64,000 nt of DNA, taken from contig NZ_JAQMYP010000032.1 of NCBI RefSeq assembly GCF_028369295.1, positions 1 through 64,000 on the forward strand, in the 5' to 3' direction. The notes beneath the pieces were generated by a model. The model had not been told where the DNA came from, did no database searches, and saw only the letters and a list, made by a program, of their open reading frames with translations. Source of the stretch: Streptomyces sp. HD (GTDB lineage Bacteria > Actinomycetota > Actinomycetes > Streptomycetales > Streptomycetaceae). Below, piece after piece: positions 7,839 to 17,231 of the stretch; the first letter of the stretch is position 1, and every line of letters begins with the position of its first letter. A program made the position numbers and the translations under genes.

Positions 7839-9128
7839 TCACCGATGCGGGGGAAAGAACCGGCGGGCGGCGTCTTGCGCGTAGGACACGTTGCATTCGT
7901 TGAGCTCGAACGCCGGCAGGCTTCCGATCACGTACGTGCGGTGCTTGCCCTGGTTCGCTTCGATGCGGCGATAGACGCCATCAGCGATGGCGGCACCGCT
8001 GAAGTGGGGCATTCGTGACCAGCGGCGCTGCAGGCGTACCTCGCGGATACGCCCGCCGATCTTCTCGACCTCGGTGTGCAGCTGCTCCAAGGCCGATTCC
8101 GCTGTCAGCTCGCCGCCGCCGTAGGAGTAGCACACGTACCAGTCCGTGTCGGCGTGCTGGTTGTGTAGAGCGACCAGACGGCCGGGATGTGTGGCGCGGC
8201 GATCGTTGGTGAGGATGTACATACCGGACGTGGGCGCCCCGGAGATCCGACACAGCGTGGTGTAGTAGTCGATCCTTCGGATGCGCCTGGCGATGTCGCG
8301 CTCATCGTCGGTGGCATCCGCCAGCAGGGGCAGCGCCGCATCCCAGGGGATGGTCAGTACGAGGGCATCCGCGGTCACCGTACCCGCAGTGGTGTGCACG
8401 GTGACGTGGGGGCCGCTACGAGCGATGGACGTAACCTCAACACCGCAGCGCACATCGCTGAGCTGGGCCGCAAGGCGGTCCCACAGCTGATGAAATCCGC
8501 CGACCACGGTGAACGGGCCGTTGTGGCCGAGCACGTGGGTCTTCCGGCCGTTGAAGAAGTACGCTGTCGTCTTGGCGAAGTACAGGGCTGGCAGGTCGTC
8601 GTCGACATCGCCGAAACCGGCGGCGGTGAAGCAGGCGCCCAGACTGTCGAGCAAGGGCTCAAGGCCATGCTCGGCCAGCCAGGTGCGGGCCGGCACGGAC
8701 AGGGCATCGGAGTGAGCAAGACCGGGTTCATCAATACGGGGGACCTGCCGCCGCCGCAACTCCAGGTAGGTAGCCAACAGTTCCCTGTGTGCCCCGAACT
8801 CGACGGCAGCGACACGCGATACGGAGCGGCTGTCGGGATGGAAGAGGAACGCCTGGCTCGCAGGCTGTGTCGTAAGGCCGAACTCGCCGATCAGAGCCCC
8901 GATTTGTCGATATCCATTTCCGCACAGTCGGCCGCACAGGTCGTGCGCACGCCCGTCGATGACTTCACTGGTGCACGGGCCGCCGACTGTCGAGCTGGCC
9001 TCCAGCACGATCGCGCGGTGTCCGGACCGCTCCACCTCACGAGCGAAGACGAGGCCGGCGGCTCCGGCACCCAGCACGCAAATAGTCCGCCTGGCGGCAT
9101 CGCCGCTGCGACCCTCAACTGCCATCAA
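7839..9128 (-). CDS. FAD enzyme resembling polyunsaturated fatty acid isomerase
   Basis: The 429-residue protein opens with the FAD-binding GAGAAG (20-25) and an ILEASSTVGG-like ribose motif, and has the amine-oxidase/phytoene-desaturase layout. From memory, its C-terminal third aligns well with the Propionibacterium linoleate isomerase: PHFSGAAIADGVYRRIE, then a QGK(H)RTYVIG segment, then a final RRFF. That enzyme moves a double bond internally using FAD, giving a conjugated diene. Here it lies 70 bp upstream of the ACP gene and divergent from an acyl-ACP desaturase, which fits an isomerase acting on an unsaturated acyl chain. A simple oxidoreductase role remains possible. Confidence 0.75.
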   Translation of the reverse strand: MMAVEGRSGDAARRTICVLGAGAAGLVFAREVERSGHRAIVLEASSTVGGPCTSEVIDGRAHDLCGRLCGNGYRQIGALIGEFGLTTQPASQAFLFHPDSRSVSRVAAVEFGAHRELLATYLELRRRQVPRIDEPGLAHSDALSVPARTWLAEHGLEPLLDSLGACFTAAGFGDVDDDLPALYFAKTTAYFFNGRKTHVLGHNGPFTVVGGFHQLWDRLAAQLSDVRCGVEVTSIARSGPHVTVHTTAGTVTADALVLTIPWDAALPLLADATDDERDIARRIRRIDYYTTLCRISGAPTSGMYILTNDRRATHPGRLVALHNQHADTDWYVCYSYGGGELTAESALEQLHTEVEKIGGRIREVRLQRRWSRMPHFSGAAIADGVYRRIEANQGKHRTYVIGSLPAFELNECNVSYAQDAARRFFPPHR

Positions 9129-9348
9129 CTTTCCTCTTCTGTGAACCGCCCACCGAAGTACTCACGTTCACTCTGCACCTCTCACCCTCCAATTCGAATA
9201 TCGCACACCTGAATGACGACAAGGCAGGGATGGAGCAGAGACGGAACGCCCCCCGAATCTGAGATTGGCGTCCTTCAATGAACAAGCATGCCGCACAGGA
9301 GCAGTTGGGGAACTTCCTGTCCGGTGGTGTGGCCACTCTGTGTTGCTG

Positions 9349-9362
9349 AGAGGGTATCCTCT
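9349..9362. promoter_or_regulatory. Candidate operator in divergent lipid-cassette promoter
   Basis: AGAGGGTATCCTCT is a 14-bp near-perfect palindrome, two bases off symmetry, about 45 bp upstream of the desaturase start and in the 279-bp region between divergent genes. It could bind a regulator controlling both arms. No regulator gene is adjacent, so the assignment is tentative. Confidence 0.35.
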
Positions 9363-9407
9363 GCCACTCCCCGCAGGTACGATTTGCAACACCCCAGGCG
9401 GAATTCG

Positions 9408-10319
9408 ATGACACAAGCCTGCGTCCCCCACGACGATGCCGCGCTTCTATTCGAACTCGAACCGACCGCCGGCCGCGCTTTGGACGAGCACCTGAAGAGC
9501 GCCGACGAATGGTACCCCCACGAATACATCCCCTGGGGCGTCGGCCGGGACTTCGACGGCGTCCTCGGAGGCGAGCCCTGGTCCCCCCAGCAGACCGGAA
9601 TCGACTCGGCAGTCCGAGACGGCCTCCTGCACAACCTGCTGAGCGAGGACAACCTCCCCAGCTACCACCACGCCATCGCGCAACTGTTCGGGAACGACGG
9701 AGCTTGGGGCGCGTGGGTCAACCAGTGGACGGCCGAAGAAGGACGCCACGGATTGGCTATCCGTGACTATCTCCTGGTCACCCGTGCGACTGATCCCGTG
9801 GCTTTGGAAGACGCCCGCCGCGCGCACGTCCAACAGGGCTACAGCATTGACTACCGCGGGGTCGTGGAGTCCCTCGTCTACGTGACGCTGCAAGAACTGG
9901 CGACCCGCACTTCGTACAGCAACATCCGCCGAAAGTGTGGGGACAGAGCCTGCGACGCCCTGCTGCGGCGCATCTCGCAGGATGAGAACCGCCACATGCT
10001 GTTCTACCGAACCGTCCTGTCCGAGGCGGTGAAAATCGATCCGGACCGGGTACTCACCGCATGCGCGACCGTGATCCCGACGTTCCGCTCGCCCGGGCAC
10101 GCCGCCCCAGGATTCACCAACCTGGCGCTCTCCATGATGCGGTCCGGTATCTACACACCGACCTGTCACCACGACGATGTCGTAGTTCCCATGATGCGGT
10201 TCCTCGGCCTGTTCGAGTTGACGGGTTTGAGCCCCGCAGGGGACGCAGCGCGCGAGAGATTGACAGAGGTCGTAACGCACTCCGAGGCGAGAGCACGGCG
10301 TTTCGCTTCACGTGACTGA
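9408..10319 (+). CDS. Soluble acyl-ACP desaturase
   Basis: The 303-residue product carries the diiron ligands of the plant-type stearoyl-ACP desaturase family: Glu80 in EDNLPSYH, Glu111 and His114 in AEEGRHG, Glu163 in LQELATR, and Glu193 and His196 in QDENRHM. It should insert a double bond into an ACP-bound acyl chain using O2 and reduced ferredoxin. The ATG at 9408 was chosen over one at 9288 because the added 40 residues have no family resemblance. It is divergent from the FAD isomerase-like gene, implying shared control and one pathway. Confidence 0.88.
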   Translation: MTQACVPHDDAALLFELEPTAGRALDEHLKSADEWYPHEYIPWGVGRDFDGVLGGEPWSPQQTGIDSAVRDGLLHNLLSEDNLPSYHHAIAQLFGNDGAWGAWVNQWTAEEGRHGLAIRDYLLVTRATDPVALEDARRAHVQQGYSIDYRGVVESLVYVTLQELATRTSYSNIRRKCGDRACDALLRRISQDENRHMLFYRTVLSEAVKIDPDRVLTACATVIPTFRSPGHAAPGFTNLALSMMRSGIYTPTCHHDDVVVPMMRFLGLFELTGLSPAGDAARERLTEVVTHSEARARRFASRD

Positions 10320-10449
10320 CGTTCCGCAGGCCGTTGCACGTCCGCGCCGTACGCTCGCAGAAAACATAGGTAACGCCCCGGCTCCATGGCCACCGAATTC
10401 AGCGGGCAGTACACCTCGTTGGCGAATACGCCCCTGGTAAGGAGCTTGC

Positions 10450-10959
10450 ATGCTGCTGTGGACCATTTTCGCTGCCTTGGTCGTCTGCGCGCGGGGCGCC
10501 GAGACATGGCTCTCGGCCCGCCGTAGCCGCGCGCGACTTCGGGCCGGAGCCAACGAGCATGCGCCCGGGCAGTACCGGGCCACGCTCGCTGTGCATTTCG
10601 GGCTCCTGCCCGCCATGGCTACCGAAATCGTGTGGTGGGATCGACCGTTGATCGCCTCGCTCGCGTGGGGCGCTGGCACGGTGGTGGTCGCAGCGACCGC
10701 GCTGCGGTGGTGGGCCATCCTCACGCTGGGGCGCTACTGGAGCCATCGCATTCTGATCAGCCCCGGCACGCGCCGCGTGACTGATGGCCCATACCGGTTC
10801 GTGCCCCATCCCGGATATCTGGCCATGGGGATCGACGTACCTGCCTTCGCCCTCACCCACACTGCCTGGATCACTGCTGCCGTCTTCGGCACGGCGAATC
10901 TTCTGTGGATCGCCGCACGAGTCCGCACTGAGAGTCGCGCGCTGGCCCATCTGACATAG
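10450..10959 (+). CDS. ICMT-family membrane methyltransferase
   Basis: The 169-residue protein has about four hydrophobic segments and the conserved block GPYRFVPHPGYLAMGID followed by a helix pair ending near the C-terminus. This is the signature of the isoprenylcysteine carboxyl methyltransferase and phospholipid methyltransferase superfamily. It would methylate a lipid-like or carboxyl substrate at the membrane using SAM. It starts 130 bp after the desaturase on the same strand and may finish or cap the acyl product, though this is inferred from position only. Confidence 0.8.
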   Translation: MLLWTIFAALVVCARGAETWLSARRSRARLRAGANEHAPGQYRATLAVHFGLLPAMATEIVWWDRPLIASLAWGAGTVVVAATALRWWAILTLGRYWSHRILISPGTRRVTDGPYRFVPHPGYLAMGIDVPAFALTHTAWITAAVFGTANLLWIAARVRTESRALAHLT

Positions 10960-11121
10960 GCCGTGTCACGTTCATGGCCACCGCGTGCACCTCGCGCCCG
11001 TATCGTACGGAAATCACACCAGCCCGGTGAGCCGTTCGCCGTTTCGGCGATCACGGATCTGTGGATTCTCCGGCGTGTGTGAGGCAGATATCCGCACGAT
11101 CCGGGCGGGAGGTACATCAAG

Positions 11122-11586
11122 GTGGCCCAGGACGCGGAAGCGGACCTTCTTGGACTGATCACGGCCCGCAGGGCCGAACTGGAGGTGCAGGCAGAGAAGT
11201 TGAGCCAGCAGTTGCAGGAGGTCCGCGACGAGCTGGAGGAACTTGCTGTCGCCGAACGGGTCGCGCGCCGGCTGGCTGAGCAGGCGCGCGCCCAAGCCGA
11301 GCGGCCTGTAACGCCGCCCGCCGGGCAGGTCGCGGGCCGTGCAGTAATGGCGGTGCCGCAGCGCCAGCGGGGCATGGACGAGACGGTCCTGCCCGCCGAC
11401 TACCAGCGGATCACGGATGTGGTGCGGCGGGCCGACGGACCGGTCATGGTGAGGCAGGTCTGCGGTGAGCTGGGGATCTCCTTGGAGCCGGCCCGTTTGG
11501 AGGTGATGCGCGCGAAGCTGAACCGGCTGGCCGAGCGGGGCTGGCTGCGCAAGCTCGCGGACGGGAAGTTCACCACCACACTGTGA
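11122..11586 (+). CDS. Conserved hypothetical protein, coiled coil plus winged helix
   Basis: The 154-residue protein starts with a coiled coil (about residues 10-55, Glu/Leu-rich heptads). It ends with a winged-helix-like module in which a segment near DVVRRADGPVMVRQVCGEL precedes a wing ending KFTTTL. The GTG start has GGGAGG upstream. A decayed copy lies at about 5700-5905, and in both places IS5-type transposase sequence follows, so the gene may travel with, or be a preferred neighbour of, that element. Likely DNA-associated; role unknown. Confidence 0.7.
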   Translation: MAQDAEADLLGLITARRAELEVQAEKLSQQLQEVRDELEELAVAERVARRLAEQARAQAERPVTPPAGQVAGRAVMAVPQRQRGMDETVLPADYQRITDVVRRADGPVMVRQVCGELGISLEPARLEVMRAKLNRLAERGWLRKLADGKFTTTL

Positions 11587-11654
11587 ACGTGGGCGGGCCC
11601 GACAACCTGCGTCTTGGCCGTAACGTCAATGCCCCCGGCGGCAGTTGATGTCGT

Positions 11655-12590
11655 ATGCGAAACATGACCAGCTCCGCCAGGGGGACTAAGACGGTTGTCT
11701 ACCAGTCGAGCCTCACCCTATCCACGGCCACCCTGGCCTCCCTCGGCGACCTGCTGCGCGGACACTTGAAGAAGATCCGCTCCAGGTGGCGCAAGCTGCC
11801 GCCCGGACGGATCGCCGCGATCGTCCTCGCCGTCCTGCGCCATGACCAGCGGCTTGCCGACATGGCGGGCGGCAACAACATCTCCGCCACCACGGTGCGC
11901 CGCTGGGTGATGGAGGTGATCGAACTGCTCGCCACACCGGCCGAGCGCCTGGACCGCGCATTGAAGAAGATCACCCGAAAGGGTGGCCACGTCGTCCTGA
12001 TCGACGGCCCCTGATCCGCACCCGGCGCCGCACCGGAGCGGACAACCGCCGCAACTACAGCGGGAAACACAAGGCCCACGGCCTGCCCTTCCTCGCGCTC
12101 ACCGACGACCGGGGCAGGCTCCTGTGGATCTCCGCGGCCCGCCCGGGACGCTCCTCGGAGATCACCACCGCCCGCTACAACAAGCTCGTCCAGCGCCTGC
12201 GCGCCCACAAGCTGGCCGCCATCGGCGACCTCGGCTTCACCGGCCTGGACGACGATGTGGACAATTCGGTGGTCATCACCGGTTACAAGGCCGCCCGCAC
12301 CGAGCCCCTCATGTCGGCGAAGAAGCAGGTCAACAGGCTGATCGCGTCCGTCCGCGCGGTCTGCGAACACGACTTCGCACACCTGAAGAACTGGCGCATC
12401 CTCGCCAAGCTCCGGCTGTCGCCCCGCTACGCGACCACGCTGCTGCGGGCGCTGCTCGTGCTGACCCGCACCGAAGTCGCCCCCTGACAGACGATCTTGG
12501 GAGCAGGTAACCGCCCACGACCAGTACGAGTGCAAGAACGCCGACTCACACCAGCCCCGGTGACCTGCGGATTCGAAGTTGGTCGATCTT
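11655..12590 (+). mobile_element. IS5-type transposase, frameshifted
   Basis: The first frame (11655-12014) encodes a helix-turn-helix N-terminus (PPGRIAAIVLAVLRHDQRLA, ISATTVRRWVMEV) ending VVLIDGP-stop. The next frame resumes at about 12010 with LIRTRRRTGADNRRNYSGKH and runs to 12487 with HDFAHLKNWRILAKLRL. Joining them needs one inserted base at the GGCCCCTGA junction, exactly at the first catalytic Asp motif. The element is therefore probably dead, unless the break is a sequencing error. The right end lies near 12590, where it truncates the next gene. No left terminal repeat was identified. Confidence 0.75.
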
Positions 12591-12597
12591 CAATGCG

Positions 12598-12960
12598 CTT
12601 GCCCGCTGGTTCCAGGCCGTGTCGTTTCGCGTAGTTGACGACGCGCCGCCACTCCGCGACCTCGTCGTCATCAGGGTCGGTGATCCGAAAGCGGCCCTCG
12701 GCGACGAGCCGCTCGATCAGCTCTTGAGCCTTCGCCCGCCGGGCCCGCCCGACGGGCCTCTCGCTGTAGGGCGTCCGAGGGCTGGCGGGCACTGCCGGCT
12801 CGCTGCCACCAGCGACCGCAGAGTCGTCGTCGATCATCAGGACCCCACCATCCCGCAAGGCATCGGCCGAGCGCCAGTCACTCGACATCCAGGCTCCACC
12901 ACCCTCGCTGGAAACGAGACCGTTCGACTGCCCGTACTGCCGTACAGAGCCGAAAGGCAC
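12598..12960 (-). pseudogene. Truncated conserved protein cut by the IS right end
   Basis: The readable part holds RAKAQELIERLVAEGRF and DEVAEWRRVVNYAKRHGLEP, a pattern found in longer Streptomyces proteins of unknown function that continue for many more residues. After GKRIE at about 12595 the frame enters transposon-derived sequence. It is therefore a 5' fragment, truncated by insertion of the adjacent element. Confidence 0.6.
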
Positions 12961-13176
12961 CCGTCAGCAGTGGGAGCCCCTGGGACTTTTCTGGGACTTC
13001 CGGCCCCATCAAGCGGCACGAGCGTGAAACAGCCGAAAGGTCATTCGCGCAGCTCAGCGACCACACGCCACTAATCGCGGCAGGTCACCGCGTTCACTGG
13101 TCTCTTCCGGGACATCTGACCAGCAGGGCTCAGTAGGTCCGCGCTCAGCATCGCCAGCCCTCGGCGCCCCGTCTCG

Positions 13177-13960
13177 ATGCTCGCCACCTTGACCGGGTCT
13201 GGCCTGCCCGACAGGCCGCCTGACACCCAATCAGAACGCCTTGCTATCACCCGGGACAGCTGGCGGGACGTCGGCACCAAGACAGCCATCCCCATCGCCG
13301 AGGTGGAAGAGATCTGCTCCGCGCCCCAGGAGCACCGACGCCGTGGGACCGCCACCGTCCTGGCGCTTGCGCTCATCTCGGTCCCGCGCCGTGCCGGCCG
13401 CAAGGAGCGCGTCGACTACGCGAGAGCCGCGCTGCTCGCCCTGGGCCTGGTGTCTCTTCTGTTCTCGGTCTTACAAGGCCAGAAGTGGGGCTGGACCTCG
13501 GCCCCCACGATCGGTCACTTCCTGGGCGCCGCCGCGTCCTTGTACGGCTTCGTCGCTCTGAAGACCCGTCGCTCACCCGCTCGTCGCCGTCGGCCTGCTG
13601 GTCCACAAGCCGCTACTCGCGACGAACTTCGCCTCGCTGGGCGTCGGGTTCTCCTTGCTTTCCTTCTCACTGGCCGCCACGTTCTTCGTGCAGACCCTGC
13701 ATGACGTCGCCGGCTACGGATTCACCGCGAGCGTGCTGAGCACCAGCCTCGTCTACATGGCGCCCGGAAGCACCGTCTCGATGCTGCTCGGCCCCGTTTC
13801 CGCCCACCTCGTCACCCGGTTGGGCGCGCGCACCGTCCTGTGCCTCGCCGGGCTGACCGGATGCGCCGGGGCAGTGTCACTGGTTGTGGCTCGCGACACC
13901 ACGGCCGAAGTGATCACCATGATTGTCCACACCATCGACGGTACGCCGCCGGACCGGCCT
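13177..13960 (+). pseudogene. Broken DHA2-type MFS transporter
   Basis: One frame gives VDYARAALLALGLVSLLFSV and WGWTSAPTIGHFLGAAASLY. After a frameshift near 13570-13600 another gives LLSFSLAATFFVQTLHDVAG and GPVSAHLVTRLGARTVLCLA. Together they correspond to the middle helices of a drug/proton antiporter. Both the N-terminal half and the last helices are missing. Not expected to function. Confidence 0.7.
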
Positions 13961-14114
13961 GAGGGATGTACTGCCAGTACACCTTTCACCGGTGAATCGC
14001 TCAGCACGTGGACATGCGTTTGTCTGGCCGACGTAGCCCGCCCCCTGATTCCGCGCGGCACCTCTGACCCGTTTCAGGCAATGTCTCCCCCGCCGCCCAT
14101 TCACCGCCGACAGC

Positions 14115-14516
14115 ATGCTGCTGTTCCAGATGGCCGCACGACGTGACGCGTTCCTTTCACTCTTTCCGCAGATCCTGCCAAGCGAGACCCACAACGGCGC
14201 TCCGTTGAGGGGCCCCGTCGTCGCCACGTACTCCCGCCACGACCGGGCGACCGGGTTCTGGCACTTGCAAGCCGAGCGGCAACCCGGCATCGGGCATTCC
14301 GGGATCGGCCCGGCCCCTGCGCCCATGTTCAACACCCGTATGCTGCCGCTGAGCGAGCAGTATCCGCTCTCCGCCCTCGACCACTGCTTCGTCAACGTCG
14401 ACGCCTCCGACGTGTACATCCGTGGTCGCCGCCTCAATCCGGCGGGCGCCCACTCCGACCATGTGCGCCCGGAGTCTGCCCATCTGCTGCTCGCGCTCGC
14501 GGACTACTCGCGCTGA
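14115..14516 (+). pseudogene. C-terminal fragment of alpha/beta-hydrolase-like protein
   Basis: This 133-codon frame reads as the end of a longer protein. A strand and Ser-His-Asp-like segment (GPVVATYSRHDRATGF) is followed by a final GAHSDHVRPESAHLLLALA. The pattern resembles the tail of DUF900-like hydrolases. The nucleophile elbow and N-terminus are absent. Identification is tentative. Confidence 0.4.
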
Positions 14517-14561
14517 GCGGCGCTGACATCTTCGACAGGACGAGGGTGCATCTCACCACGC

Positions 14562-14880
14562 TGTCCCTTAGGTCGAACAAAGGTCACTATCAATGGTGTT
14601 GCAGCTCGCGCAGACCGGGCCAGCGGACGTGGCCGTGCTCGTGGCAGTGGTCCCAGATGGACGCGCGGCTCGCGCGACACAGGCAGCACAGATAGGTGTC
14701 GGCGCGGTGCGTACGGCGCACGGAGCTGTAGGCGACGCCGCGCAGGTGCCCCGTGTAAGCCTGGAAGGTCTCACCAGGCCGGGCACAAGGTGACGTAGCC
14801 GCTCGCCGTGGTGGTGCACCACGCCCACCGGCTTCCCTACCGCTGGCAGCCGGTACAGACCTGAGCCTGCTGCGCGAGTG
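14562..14880 (-). pseudogene. Endonuclease VII-type HNH remnant, frameshifted
   Basis: One frame reads GHLRGVAYSSVRRTHRADTY, then the zinc-binding and catalytic segment CCLCRAS and WDHCHEHGHVR. One extra base then shifts into GPVCASCNTIDSDLCST-stop. The restored order DHCHEHGxVRGPVCASCN is the signature of recombination endonuclease VII domains. The N-terminus is missing. Confidence 0.65.
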
Positions 14881-15019
14881 CGCGATCCCGCTCCTGCCAG
14901 CGATCCAGCATGTCCGCGTACGCACGCGGCAGGACCCAGTGCTTGCCGGACCGTGCGAGCAACTTATTAGGTTCGAAGATTCGATCTGACACGGTCTTGA
15001 GCTCAGATCAGGTCTTTCC

Positions 15020-15600
15020 AGAATTCGAAGGTGGCCTGCGGGGTGGGCGCTCTCGCCCGGCTGAGGCAGATCAACGAACCCCGCCTCCGCACGGGCCTGG
15101 GTGTCGTTGGCGCCCAAGCCGGTGTCAAGGCCGGCGAGACCGAACAGGGCTCCGGCCGTCAGGAGCATGCCGGCGACGATCGGGAGCCGCGGACCTAACC
15201 GGTTGATGAGCGCGCTGGCCAGCGGTGCGCCGACAACCATCAAACGACAGCATCAGCATCAGCACGGTGCCCGCCGACAGAGGCAGGGAGCGGAACAGCC
15301 GCAGCGGCAGGAGCGGCTCCTTCGTGCGGCTCTCACGCAGCACGAAGAGCAGGCCCACGACCAGGGTGGCGCCTAGGAAACCAAGGGTCTTGGTGTCGCC
15401 CCAGCCGTAGTCGGGGGCCTTGATCAGGGCCCACAGCAGCAGGAACAGGGTGCCGGACAGCAGCACGATCCCGGGGACGTCGAAGGACTTGGAGTTCTGG
15501 TCGCGCTCGGTGTCCTTCAGGAACAGCAGACCCATGACGACGGCGACGATACCGACGGGCACGTTGATGTAGAAGCAGGACTCCCAGTTGCAGTCAGGAG
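15020..15600 (-). pseudogene. Second broken DHA2-type MFS transporter
   Basis: The frame begins abruptly with FYINVPVGIVAVVMGLLFL, the helix after motif C in DHA2 pumps. It continues through VPGIVLLSGTLFLLLWALI and ESRTKEPLLPLRLFRSLPL, then shifts frame near 15235 into LASALINRLGPRLPIVAGML. The first several helices and the C-terminus are lost. It is a different gene from the fragment at 13177 and lies on the opposite strand. Confidence 0.7.
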
Positions 15601-16010
15601 AACCGCTCTGCGGCGGATGAGGTGGAGGGGGTCTTTGGTGGAACGGCTCCGACCCGGAAGCCGCCCCCGTGCAGGTAGAGGATGACAAGGTCTTCGCGGG
15701 CGCCTTGCGGTGTCAGGAGCCACGATCCGAGCCTGAGCTCCGCGACCTCCTCATGGGCGTCTCCCGCCAATGGCTGGTACATGTCGGAGAACGCGTCCAC
15801 CGCCTCGCGTTCCGACGCGAGGCTCACGGGGCCGTCGGTCCGGGCCGACTCCTGATGCCACCCTTCCATCAGGGCGAACGTGGCCTGGGCATGGTCGTGC
15901 TGCTCACTGTCCCCCGAGGGGCTTTCAATGGAATCGGCCACGGCGGCCGGACGTACCGGCGAGCCGATGGGAAAGACGTCAGCCTCGGCACAGACGGGAT
16001 AGCCGGTCAC
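15601..16010 (-). pseudogene. N-terminal fragment of HSL-type alpha/beta hydrolase
   Basis: About 130 codons end shortly after the oxyanion-hole motif LVILYLHGGGFRVGA, which is diagnostic of hormone-sensitive-lipase-like esterases. The Ser nucleophile and His are missing because the frame runs into the truncated MFS gene at about 15600. The junction marks a deletion or recombination point. Confidence 0.65.
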
Positions 16011-16016
16011 TCGAGC

Positions 16017-16520
16017 TCAGGAGACTTCAGTATCGGCGGTCAGCGTGGTGAACCGCCCTTCCAGGTCGGCCAGGAACTTCTCGCCGTCGGGCAGCATTCC
16101 GGCGATCGCCCCGTACGGTGGTCCGGGCAGGAGTTCCGGAGCCGCTCTCGATGAACTCTGCGGCTTCCGGGAAGTACGAGATGAGCAAGTCCTTGACGAC
16201 ACGGACCGCATCTTCGCGGTCCGTGAGTCCCCCATTGTCATGTCCAGGAACAACGGTGCCTGCTCGACCGTGTGTGCCCCCCAACGCCGCTGTCCACGTG
16301 TGCCTCGCGGAGCCCACCTCGATGACGCCCCTGCCGTCCGGCAGGACGACGTCGGTCCTGGTGTTCGGAGGACGACGGCCTCCACGGTGAGTTCACGCCC
16401 GAAGAGCGCCCCGGACACCTCGGCGGTGCCGTACGGCGTGTGCAGACGTGCTCCAGCATGGGTGATACCGCCAGCCGGAAGGGGAGCGATCCGCGGGCGG
16501 CGGGAGCCAGGCCGTGTCAC
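16017..16520 (-). pseudogene. Decayed coding sequence, family uncertain
   Basis: Frame pieces such as HAGARLHTPYGTAEVSGALF, TVVPGHDNGGLTDREDAVRV and GAIAGMLPDGEKFLADLEGR read like protein but sit in different minus-strand frames. A VPGHD-G stretch recalls metallo-beta-lactamase-fold hydrolases, which is weak evidence. It lies upstream of the hydrolase fragment and is probably part of the same decayed locus. Confidence 0.35.
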
Positions 16521-16548
16521 CCTACGGTGGCACGGCCCCGGGCGGACT

Positions 16549-17163
16549 TCAGCGGGCGAGCAGTCCGCGGAAAACCACCCTTTCCACGGCTGCGACGAGT
16601 TCCGTCAAATGGGAGGCGTCAGCGCGGAGTCGGTCCGCGCGCCAGGAGAGGCCGAGAACGCCGTTCATGGCAGCCCACAACGCGGTGGCGGTGGTGACGG
16701 GATCGAGGTCGGCGGCGAGTGAGCCGTCGGCCACCCCGTCGGCCAGGGCGGCGGCGAGTTTGGCGTTCTGCTCGTCGACGAGCGCGGCGACCCGTTCCAG
16801 GGCCGCGGGTTCGTCGGGCGGCTCGGCCAGCAGGCGGAACTGGTGTGGGCGCTCGGCGGCGAAGCGGACGTACGCGGCCGAGGCGGCCCTGATGCGTTCC
16901 ACCGGGGTGCCCGGGGCAGCGTAGGCGTCGTCCATGTAGGTCCGGTTGTCCTCGAGTGCCCGCTCGGCAACCGCGATGAGAACGGCCGCGCGGCCGCCCA
17001 CGCGGTTGTACACCGTCTGCACGGCGACATCCGCGCGTTCGGCGATGCCTTCCAAGGTGACCGCGTTAGGGCCTCCGGAGGCCAGCAGTTCCTCGGCGGC
17101 GTCGACGATGGCCGCACGGGTTGCCGCGGCCCGACGTGTCGTGCGTGTGACCTTGATTGCCAT
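16549..17163 (-). CDS. TetR/AcrR-family regulator
   Basis: The 204-residue product has the TetR N-terminal helix-turn-helix (AAIVDAAEELLASGG, VTLEGIAERADVAVQTVYN) and a C-terminal ligand domain with VERVVFRGLLAR at the end. The start at 17163 (MAIKV) is preferred over the upstream ATG at 17223. It is the last gene of the leftward hydrolase, SDR, SDR, TetR group, about 70 bp after the SDR. The strong palindromes upstream of the first gene (19988-20012) are its likely operator. Confidence 0.85.
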   Translation of the reverse strand: MAIKVTRTTRRAAATRAAIVDAAEELLASGGPNAVTLEGIAERADVAVQTVYNRVGGRAAVLIAVAERALEDNRTYMDDAYAAPGTPVERIRAASAAYVRFAAERPHQFRLLAEPPDEPAALERVAALVDEQNAKLAAALADGVADGSLAADLDPVTTATALWAAMNGVLGLSWRADRLRADASHLTELVAAVERVVFRGLLAR

Positions 17164-17231
17164 GGTCTCCGCTACTTTACGAGGTTGCTTGAACGGCCGG
17201 ACCCCCTGGGTCGCTTGCTTCAACCCGGAAT

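Noticed and set aside
11995..12025. Programmed frameshift in the IS5-type transposase
   Set aside because: The junction lacks a good minus-one slippery heptamer and the required shift coincides with loss of one base in a conserved motif; simple mutation is more likely.
14970..15000. GGTTCGA sequence resembling a tRNA T-arm
   Set aside because: No acceptor or anticodon stems could be formed around it.
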